Source of the DNA: Coniochaeta sp. PMI_546
Lineage: Eukaryota; Ascomycota; Sordariomycetes; Coniochaetales; Coniochaetaceae
Assembly (NCBI GenBank): GCA_021432605.1
Contig: MU271146.1
Location: forward strand, 2,790,001-2,854,000
Direction: 5' to 3'
DNA: 64,000 nt
Positions 30,213 through 42,853 of this stretch are shown here, piece after piece; within the stretch, counting starts at the first letter, position 1; every line of letters begins with the position of its first letter. The translations under genes and the position numbers were made by a program. The notes below the pieces were generated by a model. It saw only the letters and a list, made by a program, of their open reading frames with translations, ran no database searches and was not told where the DNA came from.

Positions 30213-31853
30213 TTAGACCTGCTTCTCGGGTACGTCGGACGGGCTATGCTTCACACTGCCGTGCGAACTGATAGTCGGGTGCTCCTCGCCAGGGAGGATG
30301 TCGTTGACATGACGACTGAGCTCAACATAATCGTAGGCAAACTCGCCCAGTTGGGCATCATCGAGACCAACGTCCTCCTCCTCAGCCGAGGCGCGCAGCG
30401 ACAGACCCGGGACAAGGTTCATCAAAAAGAGGATGACACAAGTCATGACAAAGGAGTACGAGAATCCGGCGACACAGTCCGCCAGCTGGTAACCGAGCTG
30501 GACGTAATTGTGATTCAACCAGCCTCCGGGGATAACGGTAGCGCCGTCGAGATGGGCAATGTAATCACTGGGACAATGTCAGCATAGGGTCGCACTTGAG
30601 TTGGTCGCCAAGAGACTTACGCAGCAAAGAAGGCGGTCAGCAGGTTGCCAACGATACCGCCCACAGCGTGCTCTGCAAAAATATCGAGGGCATCGTCGAT
30701 GCCAAGAAGAAACTTGAGCTTTGTGGCAAAGTTGCAAGTGACGGCACCTACGACACCGAAGATAACGGCCGACCAGGCGGGTACATAACCGGAGGCGGGG
30801 GTGATAGCAACCAGACCGGCGATGACGCCGGAGCAAAAGCCGACCGTGCTCCACTTCTTCTCAAGACGGTAATCAAGGAGGCACCATGTAAAGCCGCCAA
30901 CTGAGGCCGCGATGTGCGTGACGAGGCAGGCCATGACAGCGCGGAGGTTAGCGGCCAGAGCACTACCACCGTTGAAGCCGAACCAGCCCACCCAAAGAAA
31001 AACGGTTCCCAAGACGACGTGGGTGACATTGTGAGGGCGATATGGGAGGCCGTTCACCTTGCTGTAGCCATTTCGCTTTCCAAGCATAAGCGAATACGCT
31101 AAAGCGGCCGCACCGGAACTGATATGCACGGGCGTACCTCCGGCAAAGTCAAGGCCGCCCATCTTGAAGGACCAGCCGTTTGCGTTCCAGGTCCAGTAGG
31201 CGATCGGGTCGTAGACAATCGTAGCCCAAATGAACATGAAGACAACAGCGGGAAGCATGCGGCCACGATCTGCTGCAGCTCCAATGGCAAGAGCGGGACT
31301 GTGAAGTCGTCAGCAAACATTCCTCTATGCCGATTGTCTTGAGGGCACACGTACGTGATGGCGGCGAACATCCCCTGGTAGAGACAGAAGAGGAGATCCG
31401 GGACATGGGCGCTGCCAACGCTGGGTTGGCCGAGGACATCCATGAGACCAAAGTTGGTGAGGTCGCCAATGAAGGAGCTGCCGGTGTGTGAGAAGGTCAG
31501 GGAGTAACCCCAGAAGAACCATTGAAAGCCGACAACAGCTATGGACATCATGGAGAGCCAAATCAACGACAACGCAGACTTGCGCCGCGCCAGACCACTG
31601 TAAAAGAACCCCACGCCTGGAACCATGAGCAACACGAGCGCCGACGAGGTCATAATCCACGCGAAATCGCCGCTCTAGAGGTAAAAGGTGATGTTAGTGA
31701 AACGGTGCTCGTGTAACATGTGATGGCATCTGGACGACAGAAAGGATCACTTCGTACGCTGTAGTAGATGTTTAGGTCTTCGGTCAGCGAGTCGCCGCCA
31801 GTGTCGGCGACGCCACTCGTGCCGTTGTACACCTCAAGGGGACCGGCCGACAT
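30213..31853 (-). CDS. mepA: Ammonium transporter/permease, Mep2/MepA type
   Basis: Four exons, 31853-31758, 31674-31355, 31298-30621 and 30567-30213, give 482 aa; introns are 83, 56 and 53 bp. The Amt/MEP/Rh fold is clear: SGDFAWIMTSSALVLLMVPG, GVGFFYSGLARRKSALSLIW, ITPALAIGAAADRGRMLPAV and AYWTWNANGWSFKMGGLDFA. Both pore twin-histidines are present: His197 in GGTPVHISSGAAALAYS and His349 in FAEHAVGGIVGNLL. An intact first His is the Mep2-type signature, whereas yeast Mep1/Mep3 have Glu there. The cytosolic C-terminus (about 415-482) ends in a Ser/His-rich tail, where Mep2 proteins are phosphorylated. It imports ammonium at the plasma membrane and is expected under nitrogen catabolite repression; a GATAAG site lies upstream. 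Confidence 0.95.
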
Positions 31854-32223
31854 GATGAATCGATACCCGCGCAACGGGAAAACAGCTGTGGTTCTTGTGG
31901 TCGTCTTTGAGAATCCTCGGAGCTGCCGTGTCGACGTCCGACAACCAGTGACACTTGTCGCGAGGTCGTGATACGGAGGAAGCGTGAGAAAGGAATGAGG
32001 TTCTTGAGGAGGCCAGGAGGAAACCCAAGAGGATCGGCGCTTAATATAAATAAAGTCGACCCAGCAAGAGGGCATGCTCCGCATGGGACGCGAGATGCCC
32101 CATCCCAGGTGAAGGCAACCTTAGGAGCCGACACTCACGGTGGTATGCACTTACATGGTTCACCCGAGACGAAGCCCGTCAACGCCAAGGCGCCAAAGAC
32201 ACGAAGGGTGAGTGGGGCTGTAA

Positions 32224-32229
32224 GATAAG
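32224..32229 (+). promoter_or_regulatory. GATA-factor site (GATAAG) upstream of mepA
   Basis: AGATAAG fits the HGATAR consensus of the nitrogen regulator AreA/Nit-2 and lies about 370 bp upstream of the ammonium permease start. I see only one clear copy nearby, whereas strong AreA control often uses pairs. Confidence 0.35.
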
Positions 32230-33634
32230 AAAGCGACCCAAAACGGAGGATGAATGGGGGTCCTGCAAGGAAAAAGGTCTGGTGAACCGCTCCTCCGTTG
32301 CAAACGACTGCTCGACCGTGGCTAAGGTACTTCTCCAGGAAATAGTCGTCACGGTGCCAGGCCGTTCAGCCCGGCATGTATACTTCGCCAACCAGCGACG
32401 TAGGACGCGAGCGTGATTCAGAATCACATCTCATACATTGGCCGCGTCCGCCGTTTTCAGAGAATCTGGGTGAGAGTGTAGGGAAAATAGCAAGGGTAAA
32501 GTCCAAGTATAAAAAAACGCAGCTTTGATCACATTGTATCAAAGACGTGCTGCCTACCTGACAGGGGAGGTTGCAAACTCCCCCGGATACCAAGACTGCA
32601 TGATGAGCAAGGCTCAGGCGGCCAATGACAAGCTCTGTTGCCGCCTCCCACGCCCAAAAGTACCTGATGCGGACGAATCGAACGATTCAGTCAGCCAAGG
32701 CATACACGCGTATATGGGTTCGTTCCAGCATGGTGACGGCGGATGGCAGCTAGTGGTGTCCTCCTAGCAGAAACAACGACTCGGTATCGCCGTTAGGCCA
32801 TGTAAGAAGGCTGATGCTTTGAACCCGGGGTGGACAGAAATGTTGTAGGAAACCATGTAGTGGGATCAGCAAGGCGTCAAGGTACATATATTATATAGCT
32901 GGAGCGATGAGGCTCTTAGATCCAGCTGAGGCGACTGCAGGGGGAATGCGATGAGGTGAGCGCGATCTTGAGCTTTCACTTTCGCCTCAACTTTTCAGCG
33001 TTGGAAGCTGAATGTGGGAGGGACAGGATATTCGTCGTCCTCCGAGAAGCCATTCAATGGGGCCCCCACAAAGTCCAAAAAGATAAACATGGGAGGGGCT
33101 GAAGCGGGATGAAACATGTGTACCAACGGGCTTCAATGCGCCGGCGCCAAACTGACGCGAAACGGAGGAACAGCAAAATCGAGGCGCTGGCTCTGTTGGA
33201 CAGTCTGTTCTTGAATGATCGAGTCTGCCCTGGGCGTAAACCGGGCTGGCATGTGCGGCGATGCGAAGGAAAAACAGAGAGTGTGAATTACGAAATTCCA
33301 TTCGTGTCGCCGGTGTCGGTAGTCAAATCGAATCGTTATCAGTGCCCTTGGCTTTCGGTTAACCTTCAATTTCAGATGCGGACTTGATTGTCTGAAATTG
33401 AAGCCTTTCTCAGCTTTACTTTGACATCCATGTCCGTAATATCCCGAGTACAAACCTGCAGAGAGTTTCGTCACACTACTAGCGACGTTTTAACTCAGCT
33501 TGTTGGGTCATTGGTGACATCTTTGAAGGTCGCCCTTCGATAAAGGATGAGCTTCAATTTTGTCACGTCGAAACTTTTGGTCAAGAAGGAGAGCAAGCAC
33601 GGAAGACTCAGGTCCCAACTGTTGGACTAGCCAT

Positions 33635-33700
33635 CTAAGGTAAGGTACCTAAGGTTGGGTGCCTTACTAGGTATGCAGTAGTATACTGTTGGGTACCTTG
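33635..33700. repeat. TAAGGTA/GGTACC repeat cluster
   Basis: CTAAGGTAAGGTACCTAAGG followed by GCCTTACTAGGTA and GGGTACCTTG within 66 bp, the same motif family as at 14928-15120. Confidence 0.75.
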
Positions 33701-36700
33701 CGCGGTCTACACAAGGTTCCGCTGGTTCCTTGTGTTAGTAAAGTCGTCAATGGTCAAAATCGTTTTGATATCATTGGTCCATGGTTTTTATTCCTTATCT
33801 CTTGGCAAGGTGGAGCTCTTGGCGGGCGCACTTGGCAAGCCTCAAGCCCACTCAACCCCAGCCTACCCGCTGAAGCTAGCGGGCTTTCAGATATCGCGAC
33901 CAGTTGATTTGACCTTTGCGATTTGACGCTGGAATTTACGGATTCATCATTGTCCGCATCTATGATAAGAACCGGAAAGAACGGCTACGGAATCTGTGAA
34001 CCGACGGTCTCTGTCCTTGATCTTGACTTCGTCCAAGGTAGAATCGGCGGGAGAGACCAGCCGCAGGCTGAGAGGTTTTCCGCACGTTTGCTGTCCACTG
34101 TCAGCCTTTGCGTTGGTATGTAACTTATTACTGAAGTATGGGATTGGATGCTCCCGTCCATTTATTTGTGTCTGTCGCTCGCGCAACTCCTTCAATCTGC
34201 AACGGTGCCGCACTGCCGAAGAGCACTAGCAACAGCAATAGTTTCTGCAATATTATATGTACTACACGCACCTCCACACGGAAGGAACGATGAACCTCTG
34301 ACCTGGTGCCGTATCATGTGTATTGCTGGGATCATTGATCCCTCCCGTCCATGATCCTGGCATCCAAGATGAAAATCTGCGACAATGCAGCTCAGCTGAA
34401 ATGTTGTCAATCTCCTGGGATTGGTTACATCTCCTGATCCTCCCATCTGCTTACACGTACATCTGCAGAGGGAGCAGTCTTATCGCGGCCTCTTCACGAA
34501 CCATGGGCATTTTGCAGCCAGACATTCTTTCTAGAAGGCTTCCATGCAGCAAACGTTCATGTTCACGAACATTATTCATCCCGCATCCTCACCTGGAAGT
34601 GGGGCGGGTACTGCGCTGGCCCCTAACACTTGCAAGTTGCAACCCTTCGGCCGAGAGACTTGGCAATGCTTGTTCGACGCTAGTGACGACGCGACTACTT
34701 GTCACCTTTCACTGGGACATTTCATGTCCTTTGACAGTTGTCAAGCACTATTTGGAACACTTGTTATGCAAACCAGGATGCAGGCCTCGAAGAATAGGGG
34801 CGTGGATCACTCAAAATGGCTCGATTGAGATGCAGTCTCCTTGCAGCTGGTCTGTCACTTCGCACTATAACCCAGACGTGAAAGTTAAGTGCGTTACTTA
34901 CCCCCACCCCTAATAGCGCACCTACGCTCGGCAGCAGTCAACCAGCCCAAGCCTGACAGGGAGTATCGCTTTGGCCGGAGGTCATAGCATCAATTGTGAT
35001 TTTGAGGATCATAACTAGTCACAGCTCTGCCATCAGAGCGTGGCCTGTTCGCCAGGACGAGTGTGGTTACTGGAGACCACAAAGGTCGCAAACATATTAG
35101 TACATTGATCGCCCTACCTGGTCATTGAAATGTTCTGCCGCTGGCCCATATCTCTTTGGACAATATCAGTCGTAGTACTAGAATGGCAGCTGGCCAAACC
35201 CTTAGCTTAACTTCGCATGGGCGCGCATGCGGCTGCGGCAGGACTTGCAATATTCTCCGTCTTGCCATCTATGGCTCTACTGTGGCTTCGGCCTCGCCGA
35301 TACGCGAGCGATCCAGCTTCTAAGTCACTCATTTCACGAGAGAATGACCCCCACCTTGCACAAGAGGAGATATACGCTTCCACGAATACCAGACTCGGGT
35401 GTCGATGGAAACTTGATGGTGAGGGAAGACTGTACGGTCCTTGACAAATGATCACTGGCCAGCCAAACATGAAATCAGCTCAACAGATAGGCAGAGATGA
35501 GATTGACTAGAGAAGGCACAGCAGAGTCGTCTAAACATGCGGCTTACATCCATAGACTGCGAATCAGAAGGTGGCCACTTACGTGGCTCTGTGCTTTGAT
35601 ACTTTGGCAAGAACAGCTGCCGCTTGCCAACAGTGGGATAATCCCACTGCAGGTACTGGAGATGGCCCATCGTCGACCTTCTAGTGTATTTGCTGGTGTG
35701 TTGTCTTCCAGCAATATCTTCGTCTACCTTCATTAAGTCAATCAGGCCATACTGCCCAGGCTCAGTTTCATGTCTTCGTCTCATGCCTCGGGCCCTCAGG
35801 ACAGGAGCCTATCACGGTTACCGACTCAGTCACATTGATATTGCAGAATGGAAGAGGATCCTCCCCAAGAGACCAGAATGTCCGACGCTTGTGGAGGATT
35901 GAGCTGTAAAGTGGCTGTGCCAGGTGCCTTCAATGCCTATTTCAGGTACCTCGCAGGCTGAATAGAGTACCGGCGGTCAGCGAAAAACCTGGGAATCTCA
36001 GCCTTTCGACAACGATGAGCTATCCTGAAGTCACGTCCCAGGCCTGGATACTGCTATAAGAATGGTCGACACACCGGTTTTAGGACCAGAGAGTACTCTT
36101 TTGCGAAACTTGAACAGTTCAGTCTCTTGATACTCCGGTTCATGGCCATGACATTGTCCACTAGTAAGTAGGAAGATATGGTGTAGTCGGGTCAGGGCTC
36201 TCATACCCGACTAGACTCGCACATTTTCCGCGGGACTTCCACTACTTCTCTGGGGATTCATCGAGACAGCTATGTGTGGCTGTATTAGCTCTTGCAGCCT
36301 GCCTTGCGAGATCGGGCTACTCTCTATGAACCGTGAATAGGTTCTAGTTATGTGGACAATCTGCACAATGGACTTCTCGTCCGAGATTCTTAGGTCGCCG
36401 CTGCTTAAATCTCTTGTGTGAAGCTATCTAGAAATGTTAGTACATTCATGGAGAGGTCTGCTACAGCCCACAAGTCTTTTCGGGGACGGTCTGAGGCAAG
36501 CCAGACGCAGGGTGGGCGTCGTTGTGATAAAACGGTCCTTCTACCATGACATGGAACGATCGATACTGAGATTGGTGTCAAACCCGCTGAGCTCGTTCAT
36601 CTCACCTCCAAACTGGAACACTAAGTGATGGTCCGAGAATTTGTATGTTTCACTACCAGAGTGATGGTTATGGTGACCACATCACGCCCAATTTCTTGAT

Positions 36701-39094
36701 AGCTGTAGCTATTGGACCACCGGTGAGGTCTTCTGTGTGAACACAAACACCACAATGCTAACCGGCCCCGATATCATGAACATTAGTCAAGTGGATTGGA
36801 ACGAGGCAGAACTAAGCCATATGGCCCGATACAATGTCCTGATACTGCAACACGCCTGCTCTTGTGATCCTTAATCTCAACAGCAGTCAGCGTGGTGTCG
36901 ATCAATGGCTCGATTTAGTCAAACCATCGGCTCGAGAGAGCGATTCTTGTCGGAATGGTCACGGCCACGACCGTGTGGTTCAGCACTTGAGGAGAGACGC
37001 CGGTGGCAGGTTAAGCGCGGCTACTCACATTATCCTGAATAACCAGAGCGCGCCCCCTGTGCTCTGAAATACATTGCCCAGGACAGGCCTCGTCGGCATG
37101 CAATCAACACACGTATCACTCGTGTGATCGGCCAGTGGGACTTGCGATGAGCTCACGGGCATCCATTCGAGGTTTGAGCGAATATCGGCCATACATGAAG
37201 CTGATGTGGGCGTCTCTACGGGCGTCTGATACCGCAAGTGGACGTGTAAAAGCCGAGAGTGGAAGCTTGTCACCATGTTCCAAGTCCGAGAGAAGAGGAC
37301 CTGGGCAAATTAGCCTGAGAGTGACCAGAACTGAGGCAATCATCATCCATCTTAGTCTTTATATATTATATATGGATTCCGAAGTATCACTCGGCCGTCC
37401 AATTTGAGAGCCTACGTCTTGGTGTCTACCCAGTGTACGGAAGGACCGTGATCCCCCCAGAAAAAGGGGCGGTATGCCCAAGCGACGATGGAACGCAACC
37501 AGTGATGAGCGGTGGAACCTAACAGAGCGGAACAAAATGAGATATCCAGGCAATATCTTTTCAGCGCCATACGGGATGTCTCTGCTGTATTCGGATCGTT
37601 GTCGAGCAAGTACAGAAAAATCCCAGAATCCGCCCTGCCCTCTGACGAATGAACCGCACTAGCCACGGAAAAGCGCCTTGTTAATGAATAGTCGAAGAAA
37701 TAGAGAAGCAGACCGGGACTAGCCTAACTTAAAATTGATGGTATTGGAAAGGAGACTTTGTGTCCCGGGGCGGAATAGGCGCGTGACATGTCCAGCTTGC
37801 ACCTTCAAGTGTTTCTCGTGTATATCTCTACAATAGGAATTTTCCGGTATGTCAGCTTGACGATTCGATCATGTTGATGTGTAACCGCGATCCCGAGATC
37901 GGTGATATGAGCGTCCAAAGCTGTTGCTAGAAGAGAGCCTGAGTTAAGGATTTTGTGGTGGCCATGGCCCGTCGTCTAAGACTGGGAAGATGGCTATGAG
38001 TCTGAGGCTGACTGTCAACAAGCTGGGATCCTTTCCGCAACCAAGGTACCTATTTTGATTGACTGTCGTAGAGCTGTCGATTGGGGCTCCAAAGTCGTAG
38101 GTACTGCGGGAAGGCCTCACCTCCTCCACACGTGACCCACCCAGGACGCTAGCAAGACCCGCTATTAGCCGCAGCCCCGCTGATGCCATAACCCCGCTCA
38201 GGAGACATCATACGTACCGCCGCAGTGACTGGACTCTGCAAGTGCAAGAGACAGGAACGAAATACATGTGACTGGGACACCACTCCCAACGAGTGGTAGA
38301 TAAGGCACGAAGGAGTTTGCCGGATAAGTGCTTCACCTTTATTCGCTGAGGTACCTTAGGAGGCTAGGGAGACAGGTCAGTTGAACCGAGTTCTGACTGT
38401 CATCCATCCACCCCCCACTTGGTCCGGTGAACTTGGAGAAGTGTGCCATTGGCCAAAGGCGTCCCGAGTTTGGCATTTTGTGTCCAGCATGACACTGAGG
38501 GCTGACGCTCTGCACTTGCTCTTCATAGAAGTTAGGCTCTGGTGATTACTGCCTATTGACACTGCCCAGCGCAGTTGGCTGGCTGTCTTTGATGTTACCC
38601 CTACCCAGGCGGAGCTGGAGCGAGCGAGTGAGTGGAGTTTCCGAGAACGCGATAACAAACAGACTTCCACGGCAGCTTGATTGCCTCTGTTGCGTAAGCC
38701 CTGGCCTGTCTCACCGGGGTAACTTCAGTTTAAGGTTTGAACTGTCTGAACCTCTACCTTGGTTCGGAGCCCCAGTCCGTCACACTGCCAGCTGGCTCAG
38801 GCTCTCGGGCTGACTTTTGTGGCAGCCTCAACCGTCGGACTCAAGGTTGACATCGTGCTTTCCCCCCGTTCATTTCACATCAGGATTAATCTGTTACTCT
38901 GCTTCAAGTCGTCCCTTCTCCATCTTTACCCCGCTGATTGCTTCTCATAAGGCAAGGTAGCTAAGCCCGCACCTTAACCTCTCTAATTCACTCACAGCTA
39001 TTTGTGTCACGAGAACAGGCGCGGGCAGAGGTACCTTGGAATCATTTGTTATCGACGTCCACGGTCGCAATTCGGGGCAAGTGTCTGCTGCTGC

Positions 39095-39120
39095 CTACCT
39101 TAAGGTACCTTACCTTACCC
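39095..39120. repeat. TACCTTA repeat cluster in the E2-like gene leader region
   Basis: Consecutive TACCTTAAGGTACCTTACC and TTACCC units fill about 26 bp, again the window's dispersed motif. Confidence 0.75.
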
Positions 39121-39453
39121 TCAAGCCAAGCTCGCCCGTGGGGCAGTCTGCCTGACAACATATCTGCTTTGCCTCTCCTACTCGCCTTTCCTACCCGCCT
39201 TCCACTCCTCAAACCCGTCACTTGCACTTGTCTTCGAGGTCCTTCTTTTGGTCTTTTCTCGAAGGTTGGAGCGCAATCGTGTCCTAAGGTACATAGAGAT
39301 TTCCTCGTACCGTCTGCCCTCTGTCACAGAGACATGCAAGATTGCCGTCCCAACTCTTCCTAGGTACTTTGTCCTGGCCTATTTCCTTGGCAGCAGCGGC
39401 CGAGTCACAAACATAAACTCTACCTGGGGCGTCCGCCTACCTACTACACATAA

Positions 39454-39550
39454 GTAAGTCCAAGTGCACTGTTAGTACCGTCCTAAGTCACTTCGAACGC
39501 TTCTATCGTCCACCTGTATCCATTCACTGTTAGCTGACTCGGATTTCTAG
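39454..39550 (+). other. Predicted 5'-UTR intron of the E2-like gene
   Basis: A strong donor GTAAGT at 39454, a CTGAC branch-like site near 39534 and an acceptor TTTCTAG ending at 39550 bracket 97 bp. The end lies 20 bp before the start codon. Length and signals match the coding introns of the window. It is inferred only from splice signals. Confidence 0.55.
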
Positions 39551-39570
39551 GCCTGGTGATCAGCAACATA

Positions 39571-42500
39571 ATGGCACCTCTGAGGACCAGGTTCAATCAT
39601 ACTTTGCATAAGATTAACGACAAATTCAAGCGCCAGCCTGGCCGTTCGAGCCACCCGCCGGAGGTCGATGCAGCGCACACGCAGCAACCCAGGGCGCAAC
39701 CAACAGGCGGTTTACTGCTCGCTTCGGGTCAGGTATCAGCAACACCACAAGACGTCGGCCTATCCAGCGTAGCCGGAGAGCATGTGTCCCAACTACCGCG
39801 CAGTTCGGCATCCGGTTCGGTAACGAGCGTGGGGCAGAGTTTCGGAGAGGGCTTTCGTGCGTCATCACCAGGAAGTTCGATGTCTGTCGAATTCCTCGAT
39901 CAATGCCAGGTGGCCGCCGCACCTCCGCCTGGCACTCTCCAAAACCCTATCGGTGCGTTTTCAGAGTTCTGTCATGCTTCATACCGTATCTAATCCACAT
40001 CTGGACGAGTGTCTACTTTCTCATGTGCCCCTGTCCAAGGATCAGCGACTGCATCAGACAACATGTTCCTTTGTCAGCACTGATTGTTTCTATGCTTGCG
40101 CATTGAACGTGAAAGATGAGCTGAGCTGAGCCGTATCCTGATACCCTGGCTCACATGCCTCTCCCGCATATGTATGTCCGGGTCACTTCACTGGCCTTCG
40201 CCGCCTAAAAACTAATTTGTTCGGTCAAGAAGACCTTACAGGAAACTTTAATTCCCCGACTGACGCCAGTCCTGGAGATCTCCACAACGTCATCGACTTG
40301 ACCTCCACTCCTTCTCCGGTATCTCCTCATGGGCAGAAACGGTACTGGGCCGAGCCGTCGCTGCTAGATTCTGTTGATGTCGATTACGCTATCGGACAGA
40401 AAAGCAAGATGTACAGGCCGGCATCTGTGTACCACACTAACGTGGCCGATCTCGACTGCTACGGTGCTTCGATGATACATCAGGCACAAGCCGATTTCCA
40501 GCGGCAGAAGAAGGTCGACGCGGACCTAGGAACTGCCATAGCATGGCACAACGACTTAGACCTGGGAATACACCTGCGATCGACCCGGTACCGCTCGGAA
40601 GAAGACTTGGCGGTCTTTGGGCAGAAGATCCTCGCCACTACGTGCCAAAAATGCTCTTCTCCCCTCTTTGCTGGCATCGAGAGTGTCATAAACCGAACCA
40701 AAGATTTGCTGAATGCCAAAGGGGTCCTTCATCCACATCTAAGCTGTGGCAAATGCAAAGCAATGGGGTGCGTGGCATGCGGTGTACGGAATGGTCAGCC
40801 AGGTAGAGACCTACCATACCACAAGACGGGTCCAGGAATCAGCTTGGCATGGTGTTGCGATGAGGGAATGTTATTCCTCTTCTGGTCGCTCTGTTGCGGC
40901 CCTGATCTCAAGAAACCTGAGAGCCTCAACAGTCAGGCAACGCTTGGGAGGCTGTGGAAAGGCAAGCTGAAAGGTGCAAGGCTTGAATCTGCTAGCCCTA
41001 TCAAAGCTAAAGAGCCTCCCCCGAGCGCGCTGTCGAAGGGCACTGGCTATGGTGGGGATGAAGTCCCGATCCTGAACAGTACCACGGGGGGTAAGTGGGA
41101 CACTCAGCTCTTCCAGTGTGGTTCGAGCACGTTTACCGTGGAAGAGCAATTACTGGCACCATATTTCGCGGGTTTGGAAATTCTACTTTCCAGCTTTCAA
41201 GATAGCCAACAGCCCGGTGCGTTCGACAAAGGTCCGCCAGCGATGCTCAAGTTCATGCTTCGTCGTAGCCCTCTACTGCCGAAGGCCGCGGAACTGCTAC
41301 GGAATGATTCCATGGAAGCCATGTCGTGTCGCAAAGAGACATATGAACCATTGTTGGGGCTCATCGGAATAATCGGCCGCCAGGCGTCCATATCAGGTGT
41401 TGTCTACGACGATTACATGATATATCCGCAGGAAGAACAGCTAACTCATTTCACTACCCCGACAAGTCGCTCGAATACAGTCTCGACTAGCGGCAGTCGG
41501 TCAAATCAACGCGGCAAGGGAAAGCAGCCAGAGCAAGGGAGCTCCATCGCCTCGATCGTGGAACACTTGGCCAGGCAGTGCCGGCATCTCAACCATGTTG
41601 CTTCTGGTCATATTGAGGAGCTGAGGGCTGGTGAATCTTCGAAGATGCTGGCACTGAGCCGAACCATTTGTGATCTCGCGGCGGAGCACGAGGCGCATCG
41701 AGAACCCGCAGCAGATCACGTCAACTCGACAATAGTACTGACACAGGCTGCTTCGAATGTTCTGACACGTTCCAAGGAGGCTGAGAAGGCACGAGAGGAT
41801 CTCAAGGACCTGCATCGCGATGCCAGTGTCATGGACTTGCCTGACGACGAGCTATGCCTTAACTTCAGGTTCACGAGGGAGGCTCTCGAAGTAAATGTAG
41901 CGATGGCCGCCAAGGGACGCATGAAAAAGCTTGTCGCTCAGATTGCGAACCTCCGTACGTCACTTCCGGAAGGCATCTGGGTGAGGCACGGGAGTTCGAG
42001 GCTGGATGTTATGAAGGTCCTGATGGTTGGGCCGAAGGGGACCCCATACGAGCATGGCCTCTTCGAATTCGACCTGTTCTGTCCGGCCGAGTTCCCAAAT
42101 AAACCGCCATCGGTGGTCTTCAGAACTACAGGGGGCGGAACGGTCAGGTTCAATCCCAATCTCTACGAGGATGGTAAAGGTTCGTCTGATTCCCCTTACG
42201 CGGTGCCAGCTTAGTGCCGACGCCATAGGAACCTCATCGCTTTTGTCGTGCTCTAACAGATCTGGTGTTCTAGTATGCTTGTCAATTCTTGGTACATGGT
42301 CCGGAGAGACATGGAACGGAGCCTATTCGACACTCCTGCAAGTCCTCGTATCCATCCATGGTATGCGCAATAGCTTCCCGTGGTTGTCCTGGCACTAACT
42401 GAATGATTAGGCATGATTCTTGTCGATCAGCCATGGTACAATGAACCTGGGCGGGAGCGCATGCAGAATAAGACTGCTTCGAAGAACTACAACACCCAAA

Positions 42501-42853
42501 TACAACAGTACACGATACAGCACGCTTTGACAAACTGGCTCACCCAGCGCCTCACATCAGCCAGGACGGCAACAACAAACACGTCTAAGGCGTCCGTGGT
42601 CACCAGTCCGTCACGAACAATGCCCACTGGTCCTGCGGGAATCATCGCGCCCTACTCAGCCGCTGTGGCAACCGCTGCCAGAAGCCCAGGCCTCGTGAAG
42701 GATGACCCAATCTGGGGCGACATTATCCGGAAGCACTTCGCGGCTAATGGGAAGGCGATCATGGAGACAGTTAAGAAGTGGAAGCAACCTGCACAAGGCA
42801 AGGATTTGATAAGCAGCTTGCAGGATGCGCTGTCACAGCATGGATTCCTATGA
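39571..42853 (+). CDS. Large UBE2O/BIRC6-like ubiquitin-conjugating enzyme (E2) protein
   Basis: Exons 39571-39952, 40242-42179, 42274-42360 and 42411-42853 give 949 aa in one frame; introns are 289, 94 and 50 bp. The N-terminus is disordered. A cysteine cluster follows: C262-x2-C265, then C296-x2-C299-x4-C304-x2-C307, then paired Cys in SLAWCCDEG and WSLCCG, suggesting a zinc-binding fold. A helical middle leads to a C-terminal UBC domain at about 690-830: EGIWVRHGSSRLDVMKVLMV, GPKGTPYEHGLFEFDLFCP and EFPNKPPSVVF. The catalytic Cys775 lies in KVCLSILGTWSGETW, followed by STLLQVLVSIHGMILVDQPW and YNEPG, the class seen in UBE2O and BIRC6. The usual HPN is N765-P766-N767, eight residues before Cys775. 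It should transfer ubiquitin to substrates. The first intron is long and its interior is uncertain. Confidence 0.85.

Larger units (their letters stand above)
31854..39453. other. Long gene-free stretch with repeat-motif clusters
   Basis: About 7.6 kb without a frame I can support. Open frames are under 200 codons, overlap on both strands and carry no recognised domain. The left end holds the ammonium permease promoter. TAAGGTA/GGTACC clusters lie at 33635-33700, near 38350 and at 39095-39120. The right end is the leader of the E2-like gene. It may harbour non-coding transcripts, decayed genes or short multi-exon genes I could not reconstruct. Confidence 0.5.

Noticed and set aside
30015-30587. 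190-codon plus-strand open frame
   Set aside because: Antisense to the last exon of the ammonium permease, whose frame matches the Amt family.
34323-34913. 196-codon plus-strand open frame in the empty region
   Set aside because: It is the longest frame there, but has no domain, poor codon pattern and competing overlapping frames. Not enough to call a gene.
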